Part shown: piece by piece, positions 13,091-23,250 of the stretch
Layout: every line of letters starts with the position of its first letter
Position numbering within the stretch: the first letter of the stretch is position 1
Source: Polytrichum commune
Taxonomy: Eukaryota > Streptophyta > Polytrichopsida > Polytrichales > Polytrichaceae
NCBI GenBank assembly: GCA_950295325.1
Contig: OX485803.1
Location: forward strand, 34,675,554-34,739,553
Direction: 5' to 3'
DNA: 64,000 nucleotides
The notes under the pieces: generated by a model
What the model was told of the DNA's origin: nothing
What the model saw: the letters and a program-made list of their open reading frames with translations, nothing else
The model's database searches: none
Translations under genes and position numbers: made by a program

Positions 13091-15290
13091 TGTTGAGTTA
13101 TCCTAAAGTAAGAGTAACTTGAGCGAAGTAATAGTGACTGTCTGTTCCACTTCAGTCTACTGACTATTGGGATTCAATTTGCTGTAAGTTACTACATTAT
13201 AAGGATCGCCCCAACATCAATATAAAAGCCCCACACCTCGGGGTGAAACATAATTGTTACAGTATTATTCTCTCTCTCTCTCTCTCTCTCTCTCTATTTC
13301 TTGAAAATCCAGCATAATTAAGCCCCAATATATTCCCTTACGGGCTGCCCGGGTTTTCCACTGAGGGGTACTTAACAAGACACAAGAGGTGTACTCTGAC
13401 ACATCCCAGAGTAGTGCGCCAGTGTTTCGCAAACAAAGCAAGAGGGTATTCCGGCTGGAAGTATATGAGGTGAGCCGGGTAGAAAGAGTTGCTGCCTGCT
13501 GGAGATCCTTCGAGGGAAGGAGTCTGAGGGTAGCCGGGGTCTGAGGTGAAAGCTGATCAACAGTAATCTTACCCCCTACTGACAGCCTTAGCTACACAGA
13601 CTGTTAGTAATGCAAGAGTGGGAGAAAGTGGAGAGCTAGTTCTCTTGAGTGTGAGGCTGGTGCTTTCTGAGCCACTCGTTATCTAAACAGGGAAGTAGGG
13701 TCACGGAACCAAGAGAAGGCTACAGTTGCAAAGATGAGCAAGAAAAACACCTCCAAGGATGATTACAAGGTGTTATCCTTTGGTTAAGCATGAAGGACTG
13801 AAATAGATTGGAAAAAAACTACACAGGAATTCTTGATTTATTGGAGTTTGTATATTTCTTGCTTAATACTATATGGATATGTAAATATCTTTCTAAGTGC
13901 AAGAATTACAAAGAAGAGATAAACTCCACTTATTTCCAAGGAAAGAGTACAACCTTGTTGACATCGATAACAAGTAAGAAGGTCCGTTTACACCTGTCGT
14001 ACGCTCTACTAACTTACTTCTTGGTAATTGTGGGGAGCATGGGCACAGGTGAGGACCTCTTCTACAAGTGCTGTGCACCTTCCGAAGAAATGTCCATTCA
14101 TAGTGCTTCCACAAGAAACTATTTCTTGAAACTGGAACGATTACTATGATACTTTCTTTCTTTCTTGTTGGGAAAAAATACTTCATAATCTGTTCTTGGT
14201 GATTGCAATAATACCTGTTATATGGGTAATAGGAAACTACTCTCTGCGCTGTTACAATGCCGGGATATTCTGACAAATAATCAGTCACCAATATACCTGT
14301 GGTAATATTACAATTGACTTTCGAACTCAGACATATAAGTCTGGAGTTGCCTTATACTTCTGTAACTCAGACTCCTACTGGGTGGATGTTTAGCAGGATG
14401 TAAGTGGTGGATACTCCTGTAGAGTCTTCTATCAAAAAGTCATATAAGAATTTGCTCCTGACTCAGTGTCTTGACTCTGTTAAACTAAAGCCATATAGAT
14501 ATGATTAACTTGGTCCCATACTTTCTCTGTGATGTTTATAATAGTGAAGTAAGTATACCCTTAGTCGTATATGATGATGTAATAGTCTGAGGGATTTACA
14601 GACATCCATGGTCATCTTACTCTGCCCCTATAAAGGTGTTTCGATTATAAGCAGAGAAGTGATACCTGTGAAATATTACACCCTAAGTACCTGGATCTTT
14701 ACCTTTTGAGAGTGTATTACTGTAATGGCTTCTGAGAACTACTCATGGGAGTTGTGAGTACTGGGCTTTGACTGACAGTATATAACCTTCTTGATTACAG
14801 AAAACAGTGGAAATTAATTCTGTACATTAGTATGATACTAATTACAAGCTATATGTTGAATTCACGGAACGATGGTTGGTAAGAAAGTTTAAAGTAACCC
14901 TGGTATGGCTGTTACACAGCAATTACCATTACCGTATGGAATTCATAAGGTGGGGATCCCCGACCTTGTACAGGAGTAAAACACTAGCATCTAAAGGTGA
15001 CACGGGCACCCTTAAACTGCAAAAAGTTTTACTGGACTGCGCATTAAACAGTTACTCTCTATATCTCGGCATATTATGAGGCCTGAAGTACTATGAAGGA
15101 AAAAATCCTACAATACAGGTTCAAGTAATTGAGCAGTGAACCATACAATACTGACTAATTATCTAGACCCTATTCCCACAGGGATGTATGTTGTCACTAC
15201 TTAACATTACCTAACTCTACAAGAGGGTGTTATATCCTAACTTGACAAGAGAAAAGTCCAGACAAGACCAGTCAGCCCTCTGTCGCAACA
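13091..15290 (+). repeat. Candidate 5' LTR of a copia element
   Basis: The segment starts TGTTGAGTTA and ends GTCGCAACA, the usual TG...CA style termini. It is followed at once by CTTTATCAACACG, the same layout as the confirmed copia element at 52193 (LTR ending ACAACA, then CGTTATCAACATTG). A TATA box (ATATAAAAG near 13220) sits about 130 bases in, as expected for a U3 promoter. A gag-like frame begins about 110 bases downstream. At 2.2 kb this would be a long LTR for copia, and no partner LTR is in the window, so the left boundary is provisional. Confidence 0.45.
13269..13295. repeat. (CT)n microsatellite
   Basis: About 27 bases of pure TC repeat, inside the candidate copia LTR and just downstream of its TATA box, so it could form part of the transcribed leader of that element. 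Confidence 0.95.
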
Positions 15291-15402
15291 CTTTATCAAC
15301 ACGAGGCTCTTGGGTTTTTCACTCTTGCTTGATAGAATAGTATAGTATTTTTTCTTTTCATCTTATAGCATCTTGTCTCCTTGTTTTTATCATTATACTA
15401 GC

Positions 15403-15694
15403 ATGGCTTCTTCTACCTCTAAATCTCCGCTAGAGAAGAAGGTAGCCAAAAGCATACAACCTCTAACTTTTCCAGAGTTGGAGGCCGATGGGAGAAATTA
15501 CTTGAAGTGGTGTATCGATGTCAAGGCATACTAGGTAGTTGACGACCTAGAAGGCATTCTGAATTATCCGGTACCAGACAATTTTACAACATCACAAAAG
15601 AGTTGGGCGTTAGTTTTTATGCGAAAGCATATTGATGATTCACTTGAACAACAATATTTACAAATTGAAGACCCACCATACTTGTGGATTCCCT
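15403..15694 (+). pseudogene. Truncated copia gag (UBN2-like)
   Basis: An ATG at 15403 opens a frame whose N terminus reads like a plant copia gag: a Ser/Lys-rich start, then PLTFPELEADGRNYLKW and later SWALVFMRKHIDDSL and QQYLQIEDP. This order is typical of the UBN2 gag domain that precedes pol in many copia elements. A TAG after the DVKAY stretch breaks the frame, and recognisable homology stops after about 95 residues, near 15694, so most of gag and all of pol are missing. With the upstream candidate LTR it is best read as the 5' stub of a copia element. Confidence 0.75.
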
Positions 15695-16426
15695 TAAACT
15701 TCTCATTTTTCTTTTCTCTCTAAGAGGTCAATTTCTTGTTTTCATTAATCATGAACACAAAATGAAACCAAATTTCTTATAAAATTAAGGTATTTGGGAT
15801 TGCTTTTAGGGATTGTGTTGCACGAAATTTTTGAGGAGTGTCATTGGAGATTAGGTGGCATGTGAGATTTCCGTTCGGCCTAAAAATAAATTCTTATTAG
15901 GGTCGAATTATGTTTGTCAACAGATATTCCCATCATTGTTATAAGGAGAAAATTTTATGTTGTAGTAGGAGATGAGAGATGTGCATTTTTTTTTTATGGC
16001 AACAGGAAGTCCCTATTTTTTACCACCAACCGCAGGGCGGGTGCCGGTTGGATACGGTCAAATTCAATTTCTGCTTAAGTGTTGTTTTGGGAAAAGAGAA
16101 TCCAGTGTTGTTGTTGCATTGTTCCTTGTATTTTGTTTTGGTACCTTCCCCTGTGGCGGGCTGTAGTGCTGGGGTGTTCCAGCATTGTCCCATTTTGTGT
16201 TGTCCTAGATTGTGATAGGGTATTGTGGGGGTGAGGTCGGAGTAATGACCGACGAGACCCTTGTTTGTGCACCAAGTGGGCAGTGTTTGTATTCCCTTAT
16301 GATAAAGTTGGATTAATGACCAACAGACCATAAGCTTTGGTGGTGATTGAAAATGCAGGTTGCCTTTACCCTAACAACACATTAGTTTAGGTTGTTGGCT
16401 CCAGTGACTAAATCCATTGCGGGTTT
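15695..16426 (+). other. Non-coding lead-in to the gypsy element
   Basis: No convincing gene. This is where the 5' LTR and primer-binding site of the gypsy element should lie, but I could not match it to the 3' LTR start at 26703, nor find a standard tRNA-complementary primer site. The 5' LTR may have been lost when the copia fragment and this element were joined. Confidence 0.4.
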
Positions 16427-17713
16427 ATGGTCACAACTCGGAGCCAACATTATCGTTCTCCGTCTCCGGCATCATCGCAAGGTCGATCTTCGGACCTTTT
16501 GGACAGTAAACCCGTGGTAGCACCCGACGAGGCTTTTCAGCCTACTTCGGAGTGGGGGACTGTCACTCGGTCTCATGTTCTTTCGGTGGGATCCTTTGAC
16601 GAGATGGAGGAGGAGACGAGAAACGACATCCGGGATCGATTTTCTAATCGAGCGGGGATCATTTCCCTGCAGGGTTGAAAAATCCGGTTCAGAACATGGA
16701 TGAGGGAGAAACGTCAACACAATACCAACTTCAACAATTGGTATGCGTTCGAGCTTCTGCCACAACATTTGGAGCACGAAGCTCTCCAGATCTATGAGCA
16801 ACGGACAGATGCTCATTGGATGGAGTTGCGCCAGGTAGAGCGGTATTGAGAGAGTCGGGTTGAATTGGTTTCCGCATTGAAGGAAGGTGCAGCTTCCAGT
16901 TTGATGGCCGTTTCTAAGGTTAAGTCAGAGGTACCGGAGGGAGGTTATGTGGTGGATGTGGAGGGAGCTCCTCCTAGTGAGCCGAGGGCTACGAGTCCTG
17001 CTCCCACCGCGGCGACTACTTCGAACCCCATTATTCTATTGTCACGTTATGCCCAAGCTATCCAAACGGCATTAGCTTCTTTAAGAGCTCCGCCGGATTT
17101 TGATCCTCTATAGGAATTCCAACTCCATTTGCAGGAGGAATATGGAGGCTTCCGCCGCGATCGAATGCAGCGTATCCAGGACTTTCGACGGAAGAAAGAT
17201 GATACACCTCGTACCATGTACATAATGTTGGCGAGGTTTGCCAGCGAATCTGGAGGTGTGTTCGCGGAAAGTCAGTTGGTGAAGGTATTTTTGTTAAAGA
17301 TTGACAAACGCCTCATTGACTTAGCGTTGCCCAGAATCATCATGGGGTTTGGTGGTCGGACGACACTCGCAGAGGCATTTGCCGTGGTTGAGAAGTGTGA
17401 TCGTGCCTTGTGTCAGCACGACACCATTGACTTGGTGTCCATGCTAGTGAATTCTAGTAAATTCCGGAAGGTTCCGGTTGCGGCTGCGGGGTTGGCGGAG
17501 GCAGAGGTGGACAAGAGGGCCATGCTCAGAAGGATTGTCCTTCGAAGCAAAGACAAACCCAGACCGTCACTACTCCGAAGCGGAAACCATTTGTTCCCGC
17601 TAAGGGCTCGACGAAGGGGGCAGGTAATCAGTTACCCAAACAGTTGAGGTGATCTCATTGTGGGCGGACAAATCACACGGTGGAGAACTGCTTCGCTCTC
17701 CATCCAGAGAAAC
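16427..17713 (+). pseudogene. Ty3/gypsy gag, interrupted
   Basis: Successive frames (16427-16678, 16865-17113, 17129-17647) read as one gag broken by three stops. The N terminus begins MVTTRSQ, the middle contains a capsid-like helical region (QEEYGGFRRDRMQRIQDF through VEKCDRAL), and the C terminus carries a CCHC zinc knuckle at 17650-17691. In the knuckle the first Cys codon is now TGA, leaving SHCGRTNHTVENC. Gag packages element RNA into virus-like particles; the knuckle binds nucleic acid. The frame is followed by an insertion and resumes at 20173. This is the 5' gene of the methyltransferase-bearing gypsy element. Confidence 0.8.
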
Positions 17714-18417
17714 GTCCTTCTTCCGAACGGTGCCGTAGTGTAAATACGTACACTATATATATGTGTACGTATTTTGTGTTTCATTGTGATTCCTTCATTT
17801 GGAAAAAAGTAAAAGAGAGTAGAATTAGATTACCTTTGTGTTTACTTATAGTTATTCTTAGTGACTTTTAGTTTATCTTTTTTATTCTTATCTATTTTTT
17901 ATTCATAGTTACTCTTATTATCCTTTTAGCCTTATTTCTAGTTTTATCCTTAGTTTATATTTAGACCAATGAATAATTAGAAATCATGTGATGAGGATAA
18001 GAGGAGGAATTTTGGCCTTATCTCATATGTGTGGTTGAAGAGAAGAAAGGTTGGGGAGACAAACGTTTTTTTTGTTATGGAAATTCATTGTTGTGTTTTG
18101 TGTGGATTTGATGAGAATTGGAAAATAAAACATGCAAGAGTTGTGTTTCATGGGACTGTTTTCTCTTGAGTGATCACTTGCTTGAATGAGAGTTAGCTAG
18201 TTTGAGTGAAGGAAAGTCTGTTAGCTCTTGCATAGAAGGGTTGAGACTTCAACCGACTACAAAAAGACGGACAAATCTTTTGTTGGCAACAATCCTTTGA
18301 GGGAGTAACACTTATTGATAGATTTTTTTTTGTAAAGATTTGAAAGAGAGAAGAAATTTGAAGACAATTGAAGATTCGACGGTCCGGCAAGCAAAACCAG
18401 TTGCAGCCAGAAGCCCA
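17714..18417. other. Unclassified AT-rich insert or linker within gypsy gag
   Basis: After the zinc knuckle the gag reading ends in about 700 bases of AT-rich sequence that does not read as polyprotein. It starts near a perfect 33-bp palindrome (17742-17774, arms AAATACGTACAC). The last 30 bases before the CACTA element (from about 18385) may be gag again. I found no terminal repeats or target duplication that would define an insertion. Confidence 0.4.
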
Positions 18418-18689
18418 CACTACTAGAAAATCATGACCAAATCAACAGAAAATCAACAGATTTGTGTTGATTTGGGCACTGCAATGACCTATTTCACTGA
18501 ATTTGTAACTTCTTGCCAAAACCAACAGTTTGGTGCCTACTTTTTGTTGATTCGAGTAGTACAATGGCCAAATCAACAAAACTCACGCAAAATTAGAATC
18601 TTTAGAATATTCCATTATCCTTTTGGAAAAAAATTCGAGTATTTTGAAATCTTTTAAACCATTCGAATCTTTTGGAATCTTTTGGAATC

Positions 18690-19250
18690 TTAAATACTAC
18701 TAAATACTGTAAATAATATATTGCAGATTATACTATAAATAATATAGTGCAGGGTATACTATAAATAGTGTATGCAGATTATATTATAAATAGTATATTA
18801 CATAATAAAGTATAAATAGTATATTACATAACATAGTATAAATAGTATAATCTGTAATATACTAAAAATAGTATAATCTGTAATATACTTAAAATAGTAT
18901 AGTTTAAAATATACTATAAATAGTATAATCTGCAATATATTAAAAATATGATATGATATATTATACTATAAATAGTGTATTCTGAAATACATTATTTATA
19001 GTATAACTTGCAATATATTATTTATAGTATATTTGTGAAGATATGTTAATATTATATTTTAGAATATAAGTAAATACTACATTTCAGAATATATGTATAT
19101 AGAACATGTCAAAATATACGTAAATAGTATGTGTCAAAAAACACATAAATAGTATATTTCATAATATATATAAATAATCTATTTTAGGATATACGTATAT
19201 ACTAAGAATTTTTTAAATAGTATATATCAAAATATATTATAAATAGGTTT
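18690..19250. repeat. AT-rich degenerate minisatellite inside the CACTA element
   Basis: Units built around TACTATAAATAGTATA recur every 25-35 bases in both orientations, since the core is itself near-palindromic. From about 19275 to 19710 a different motif, GTTAACATTTATAAA, recurs about six to eight times. Both look like local expansion within a non-autonomous element. Confidence 0.8.
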
Positions 19251-19765
19251 GAAGTGTTCCTCACATACAGTCTACCCTCTATAAATGTTAACCTCCGGGA
19301 GTGGATCAAAGTTAACATTTATAAAGGTGTTAACATCTAACAATCATAAAATTATTTTTTTGAGCAATATACAAATCTTAACATTTATAAATATAAGCAA
19401 TTGTGAAGAGTGCTTGTGAGAGAATACCATTCATAAAATTGCAAACCCAATTAAAACTTTATTTCAATATCAAGTTTACAAATCATGGGTGAAGTATGAA
19501 TCAATGGTTCTTTGGTAATTGAATGTGTAGTCTTTATCATCCACCTCATGGTTGTATTTCATTTGTTAACATTTATAAAGTTAAATTTACAAAGAAGGGA
19601 GTACCATTTTGTTAACAATTAACACGTTTAACATTTATAGTGTGCAATATGTGGGGAGTAGAAGAAAGTTAACATTTAGAGAGGGTTAACACTTATAGGT
19701 GTAACATTTATGGAGGGTGCACTATAAAAGGGTTTAAAGCACTCCCTTTATATCAAGAAAGTGTG

Positions 19766-19835
19766 TTGACTTGGTGGTTAGAACCACCAAGTGGGAAGCC
19801 CAAGGTTGGGGGTTTCAATCCCTTGGCCCGCAACT
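19766..19835 (+). other. tRNA-like (SINE-head-like) sequence
   Basis: TTGACTTGGTGG at 19766-19777 resembles a pol III box A, and GGTTTCAATCC at 19811-19821 resembles box B; the spacing of about 33 bases fits a tRNA. I see no complete cloverleaf, so this is not called a tRNA gene. A tRNA-derived SINE captured inside the CACTA element is the simplest explanation. Confidence 0.4.
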
Positions 19836-20172
19836 ATGACCTCTAGCCTAGCTTAGCAAGCCTAGGCGAGTATGTTGGAGTTGATGGGGACGTAGTTTGT
19901 GCTGTGGTAGTAGTCTGAAATTAATTTTTTTGCCCGAACATCCAGGCCGTAAAAAATAAAATTTTCCGGAAAATCCGGAAAGTAAAAAATTGATTTTGAT
20001 TTTGATTTTTAATTTATTTTTAATTTTTAATTTTGTTGGTAAACTTTTGATGACCAGATCAACAGAACAGATCAACAAAACCGTGTTACAGAGTGTCCAG
20101 GTCAACGCGTCCTAAGTAACAACCGCGACCAACACTTTTTTGTTGATCCGGACGCAAAATTTTCTACTAGTG

Positions 20173-20695
20173 CCAGTGTTTTCCTAAAGCGGATCCTTCT
20201 CTACTCAACAACGGGAAAAGAAGTTGGAGGCAAAAATTGGTGTCTTGGAGGAGAGGTTCAAAACTTTGGCGTCATCCAACCAAATTTTGGACTTACCATC
20301 TACCTCCGGAACTAATGCTAGTTCTTCCACTCCAGATTATTATATGTTCGGAGCTTCTGGACAGGTGGTGAGTTCCGTAGCGGTGACACGTGCTCAAACC
20401 GTGTCACAAGCCACGCCTCCGACCATAGGGGAGTCTGTGGACAACTTACGCGCTCGGAAGAATGCTCCTGCGGATCAGATTGGCCAGGCACGTCTTCCAT
20501 TGTCTTTTGGATTGGCTGATGCTGCCCAATCTATCAGTAGTCGTAATTTGAGCTTGGAGGCTTCGAATCCGGAGACCAACGTGGTGCATACTTTGGCATC
20601 CAAAGTGTTGCACACCCCTTTGTTCACAACGATGGAGTGGTCGTCATCGATCGGATGTCCAACCCGCTAAGGTTTTTCACCTAGCAGGTAGGATT
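20173..20695 (+). pseudogene. Gypsy gag C terminus / linker
   Basis: Directly after the CACTA element the polyprotein frame resumes. A charged, probably coiled-coil stretch (KKLEAKIGVLEERFKTLASS) is followed by a Ser/Thr/Ala-rich linker to about 20670, then a frameshift into the protease frame. A stop near 20185 also breaks it. This part probably lies between nucleocapsid and protease. Confidence 0.6.
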
Positions 20696-21325
20696 TTGGA
20701 GGGAAAGGCATCCCCGTCTTCTTTGATTATGGCTCAAGCCACCGCGGACATTCCTACCACGGAGGATCCTACAGAAGCCGCCAAACTACGAGCGAGGCTT
20801 GCGGCGGAGCTCATTGCGTCTTTTGACGCACACGACTCAGATGGCCAAGAGCCAACCTCATCTCATAATTCACCAGACTTTGCAGGCGCCGCTTATCTTT
20901 CAGATGTAGTTGCTCGACCTGCTCGCGAGCGTCGAGGCATTCGACCTGGCGTTGTACGGATGGTGAATGATTTTGGCATTTTGATGGTCAGTCGGGCTGG
21001 TGGCAACCCTATTCGAGTTGCTCCACAGTGTGTGATGATGGATTCAGGAGCACAACCTGTTATGATCGGCAAAAAGTTGGCGCAGGCATTGCGGTTGACA
21101 GCCGACGACTTGGCTCCATGCCCATTTACCATCGTCACATCTATTGGCCACGTGGAGCGGGCCACTGGTTATACTCGGGAGCCATTACAGCTTAGCTTCC
21201 AAGTGAAGCCTGGAGATTCACCCGCACCTCTTCTTCTCATGTGTGTGGTGATGGATGCGACCAACTATGACATTTTAGTTGGTCAGCAAGCACTTTACAC
21301 CCTCGACTTTGGTTTGGACAACTAG
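20696..21325 (+). pseudogene. Gypsy aspartic protease region
   Basis: A 209-codon open frame. The second half carries a retropepsin-type active site, MMDSGAQPVMIG, with the catalytic DSG triad about 120 residues in. It is followed by the pattern DYDILVG-like (NYDILVGQQALYTLDFG) that closes many retrotransposon proteases. The enzyme would cleave the gag-pol polyprotein. The frame ends at a TAG right after the protease core. A further open stretch (21389-21619, PLPPWRDQFLRLVP) leads on to the methyltransferase and is probably the linker. Confidence 0.8.
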
Positions 21326-21679
21326 ATTGAGGAGGCTTAGATCCGACCAGGTTGGTCGGCTGGAGACGGTCGTAGGAAATTCATTCCTGTGGCATTCGCA
21401 GCGGCTGCCACCATGGCACCATTATCCATGGTTTTTGGATGCAGTGCTATAGTGGATACATTGCCTTATGGATCTGCATTATTAGAGGAAGCATTGGCAT
21501 TCATGGGGGATGTTGAAGACCCACAAGAGATGGCACATAGGCATACCTTGGTACGCCACCCTAAGGACCCTCTACCTCCATGGCGTGATCAATTCCTCCG
21601 GCTTGTTCCAACGGTGTGAGAATATTGTCTTTTCTCTCAGTTCTACCACACCAGTCATATCGAATAGTCTATCCACATT

Positions 21680-23250
21680 GGCACGCCCCATTTTGTTGTG
21701 CCCTCCAGACACTGGGATTACTTTGGTGGAGCTGTTTGGAGGCATTGGCACAAGATTAGCAGCCGTATTGGAGGCTGGCCTTACGGTCAAGCGGTATGTT
21801 TATGTGGACAACTCTCAAGTGTCCACCCGTGTGGCTTGTCATCATCTTCACCAGTTGATGGTGTTGTATCCTCAGTAGTTCACGGGTAGGTCACTTAGTG
21901 CATTTTAAAAACGACGTGTGGCATAATATAGAGAGGATTAAAATCATTTGAAATAAAAATTATAAAGGAATTCCAAATAATTAAGGGGCCATTAAATGTA
22001 GACAATTCCATTATAAGTAAGTTAGATGGACATAAACTGTGGGCCATTATTTTTTGTAAAATTAATATAGGGGCTGAAGATAAGGATCCTAGAAGGTATG
22101 TTTAGTATGTTTGCTATGGTCTCCTATGTGTTTTCTTCATAACTTTGTTTGCAATGATATTATTGTTTGCACCTTTCTTTGTTTCCATGGTTTCCCTTAA
22201 CACTCGTCAATGCGTTAGGAAGTAGATTAGCTTTTATTACTTAAAAGGAATATAGAATATAAAAAATTGCAGTGACTTGGACAATATAAGTAATGGAAGG
22301 GTGCAAACAAATGGGCCATTTTTGAAATTTAAGTAATTATAGGGAGGCTTTAATTCAGCCCTTGAAGGTAAATAGCCCCAAAACAAAAATCCCCCAGCCG
22401 CACGTGGTGCACAAAAATGCCTTAAAATGACCTACCCGTGCAGCAGTTACACCCGACTGCCATTCATGGGTGTTTTTCACGTCTCCCTCGTGATGTTACA
22501 TTCATCAGTGAGACCGACTTACGACACTTGGGTCCAGTGGATATGGTGATTGCGGGATGGCCTTGCCAGGGCCATTCACGTTTTGAACCAGGTGGAGGAC
22601 TAGAGGATCCCATGTCTAGTCTATTTTGGGACCTCATGCACCTCATGCAGTGGTGGTTATCCCACCAACCTTCCCCTCTAGGGTATATTTTCGAGAATGT
22701 ACCTTTGTTGGGAGACTCTCGGGACAAGGTGTTGGAAGGCGATCATCATGTTCGTCAACACCTTGGAGATCCCATTTTTGTGGATGCCGTGAGCATTGGT
22801 TCTTATGCCCACCGGCCTCGGTGGATTTGGACCAACCTCACATCGTGATCTACTTTAGCTGCAGCATTTCCTGTAGTGCCTCCACCTTTTGATCAAAAGG
22901 TGGATGACATATTGGATCCAAACCAAACTTCTTTGCCGGTTGTTCGAGATGATTTACCCCCGTTGGCATTGGTCAATAAAGTGGGGGCACCACGGCGGGC
23001 CTTTCCCACATTTATGACAATTCTACAATCCTTCGCGTTTCGCGATTGGGGCCGGGTACGGTGTGGGATGTTCACACCAAAACCCACACCGAACCAATGG
23101 CTGACGAACGGGAGCGTGTTATGGGATTCCGCACTAACACCGCCGCAGCTCCCGGCCTTTTTGAGGGCCAACGACGCTTCGTGGTGGGCCAAGCCATGGA
23201 TCTTCATACCATGGTGTGGATTGTTGCTTTATGCCTTTCATTGCAAAGGC
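21680..23250 (+). pseudogene. Cytosine-C5 DNA methyltransferase domain inside the gypsy polyprotein
   Basis: The canonical m5C-methyltransferase motifs appear in order: motif I TLVELFGGIGTRL (about 21716-21757, binds S-adenosylmethionine); motif IV GWPCQGHSR with the catalytic Cys (PCQ at 22561-22569); motif VI FENVP (ENV at 22693-22701); motif VIII HRPRWIWTN (about 22808-22835); and motifs IX-X, ERERVMGFRT and GQAMDLHTMVW (about 23115-23220). Without the MITE at 21881-22440 the domain spans about 1 kb, compact like DNMT3- or DRM-sized catalytic domains, with a short target-recognition stretch between motifs VIII and IX. It lies between protease and reverse transcriptase, in the same direction, and so was part of the element's polyprotein. 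It is broken by the MITE, a stop after motif VIII and a frameshift before motif IX. The order I-IV-VI-VIII-IX-X is that of DNMT1, DNMT3 and bacterial enzymes; DRM-type plant enzymes are permuted. Confidence 0.88.
21881..22440. mobile_element. MITE inserted in the methyltransferase domain
   Basis: The ends are inverted repeats: CACGGGTAGGTCACTT at 21881 and the complement of CACGGGTAGGTCATTT at the right end (22440). The flanks are CAGTAGTT (21873-21880) and CAGCAGTT (22441-22448), an 8-bp target duplication with one mismatch. Removing the element restores frame between the two methyltransferase parts. The 8-bp (possibly 9-bp) duplication suggests a hAT- or MULE-type MITE. It has no coding capacity. 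Confidence 0.9.

Larger units (their letters stand above)
18418..20172. mobile_element. Non-autonomous CACTA (En/Spm) element
   Basis: The ends are CACTACTAGAAAAT (18418-18431) and the complement of CACTAGTAGAAAAT (20159-20172). The flanks are CCA on both sides (18415-18417 and 20173-20175), the 3-bp target duplication expected for CACTA elements. Short motifs containing AAATCAACA recur in both subterminal regions, in opposite orientation, as expected for transposase-binding sites. There is no transposase; the 1755-bp interior holds an AT-rich minisatellite and a tRNA-like stretch. The element sits inside the gypsy gag region and so is younger than that element. Confidence 0.93.

Noticed and set aside
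13808-14291. 113- and 132-codon overlapping frames
   Set aside because: Opposite-strand overlap inside a candidate LTR, no motif.
19766-19835. A tRNA gene
   Set aside because: Box-like motifs only; a full cloverleaf with acceptor stem could not be drawn.
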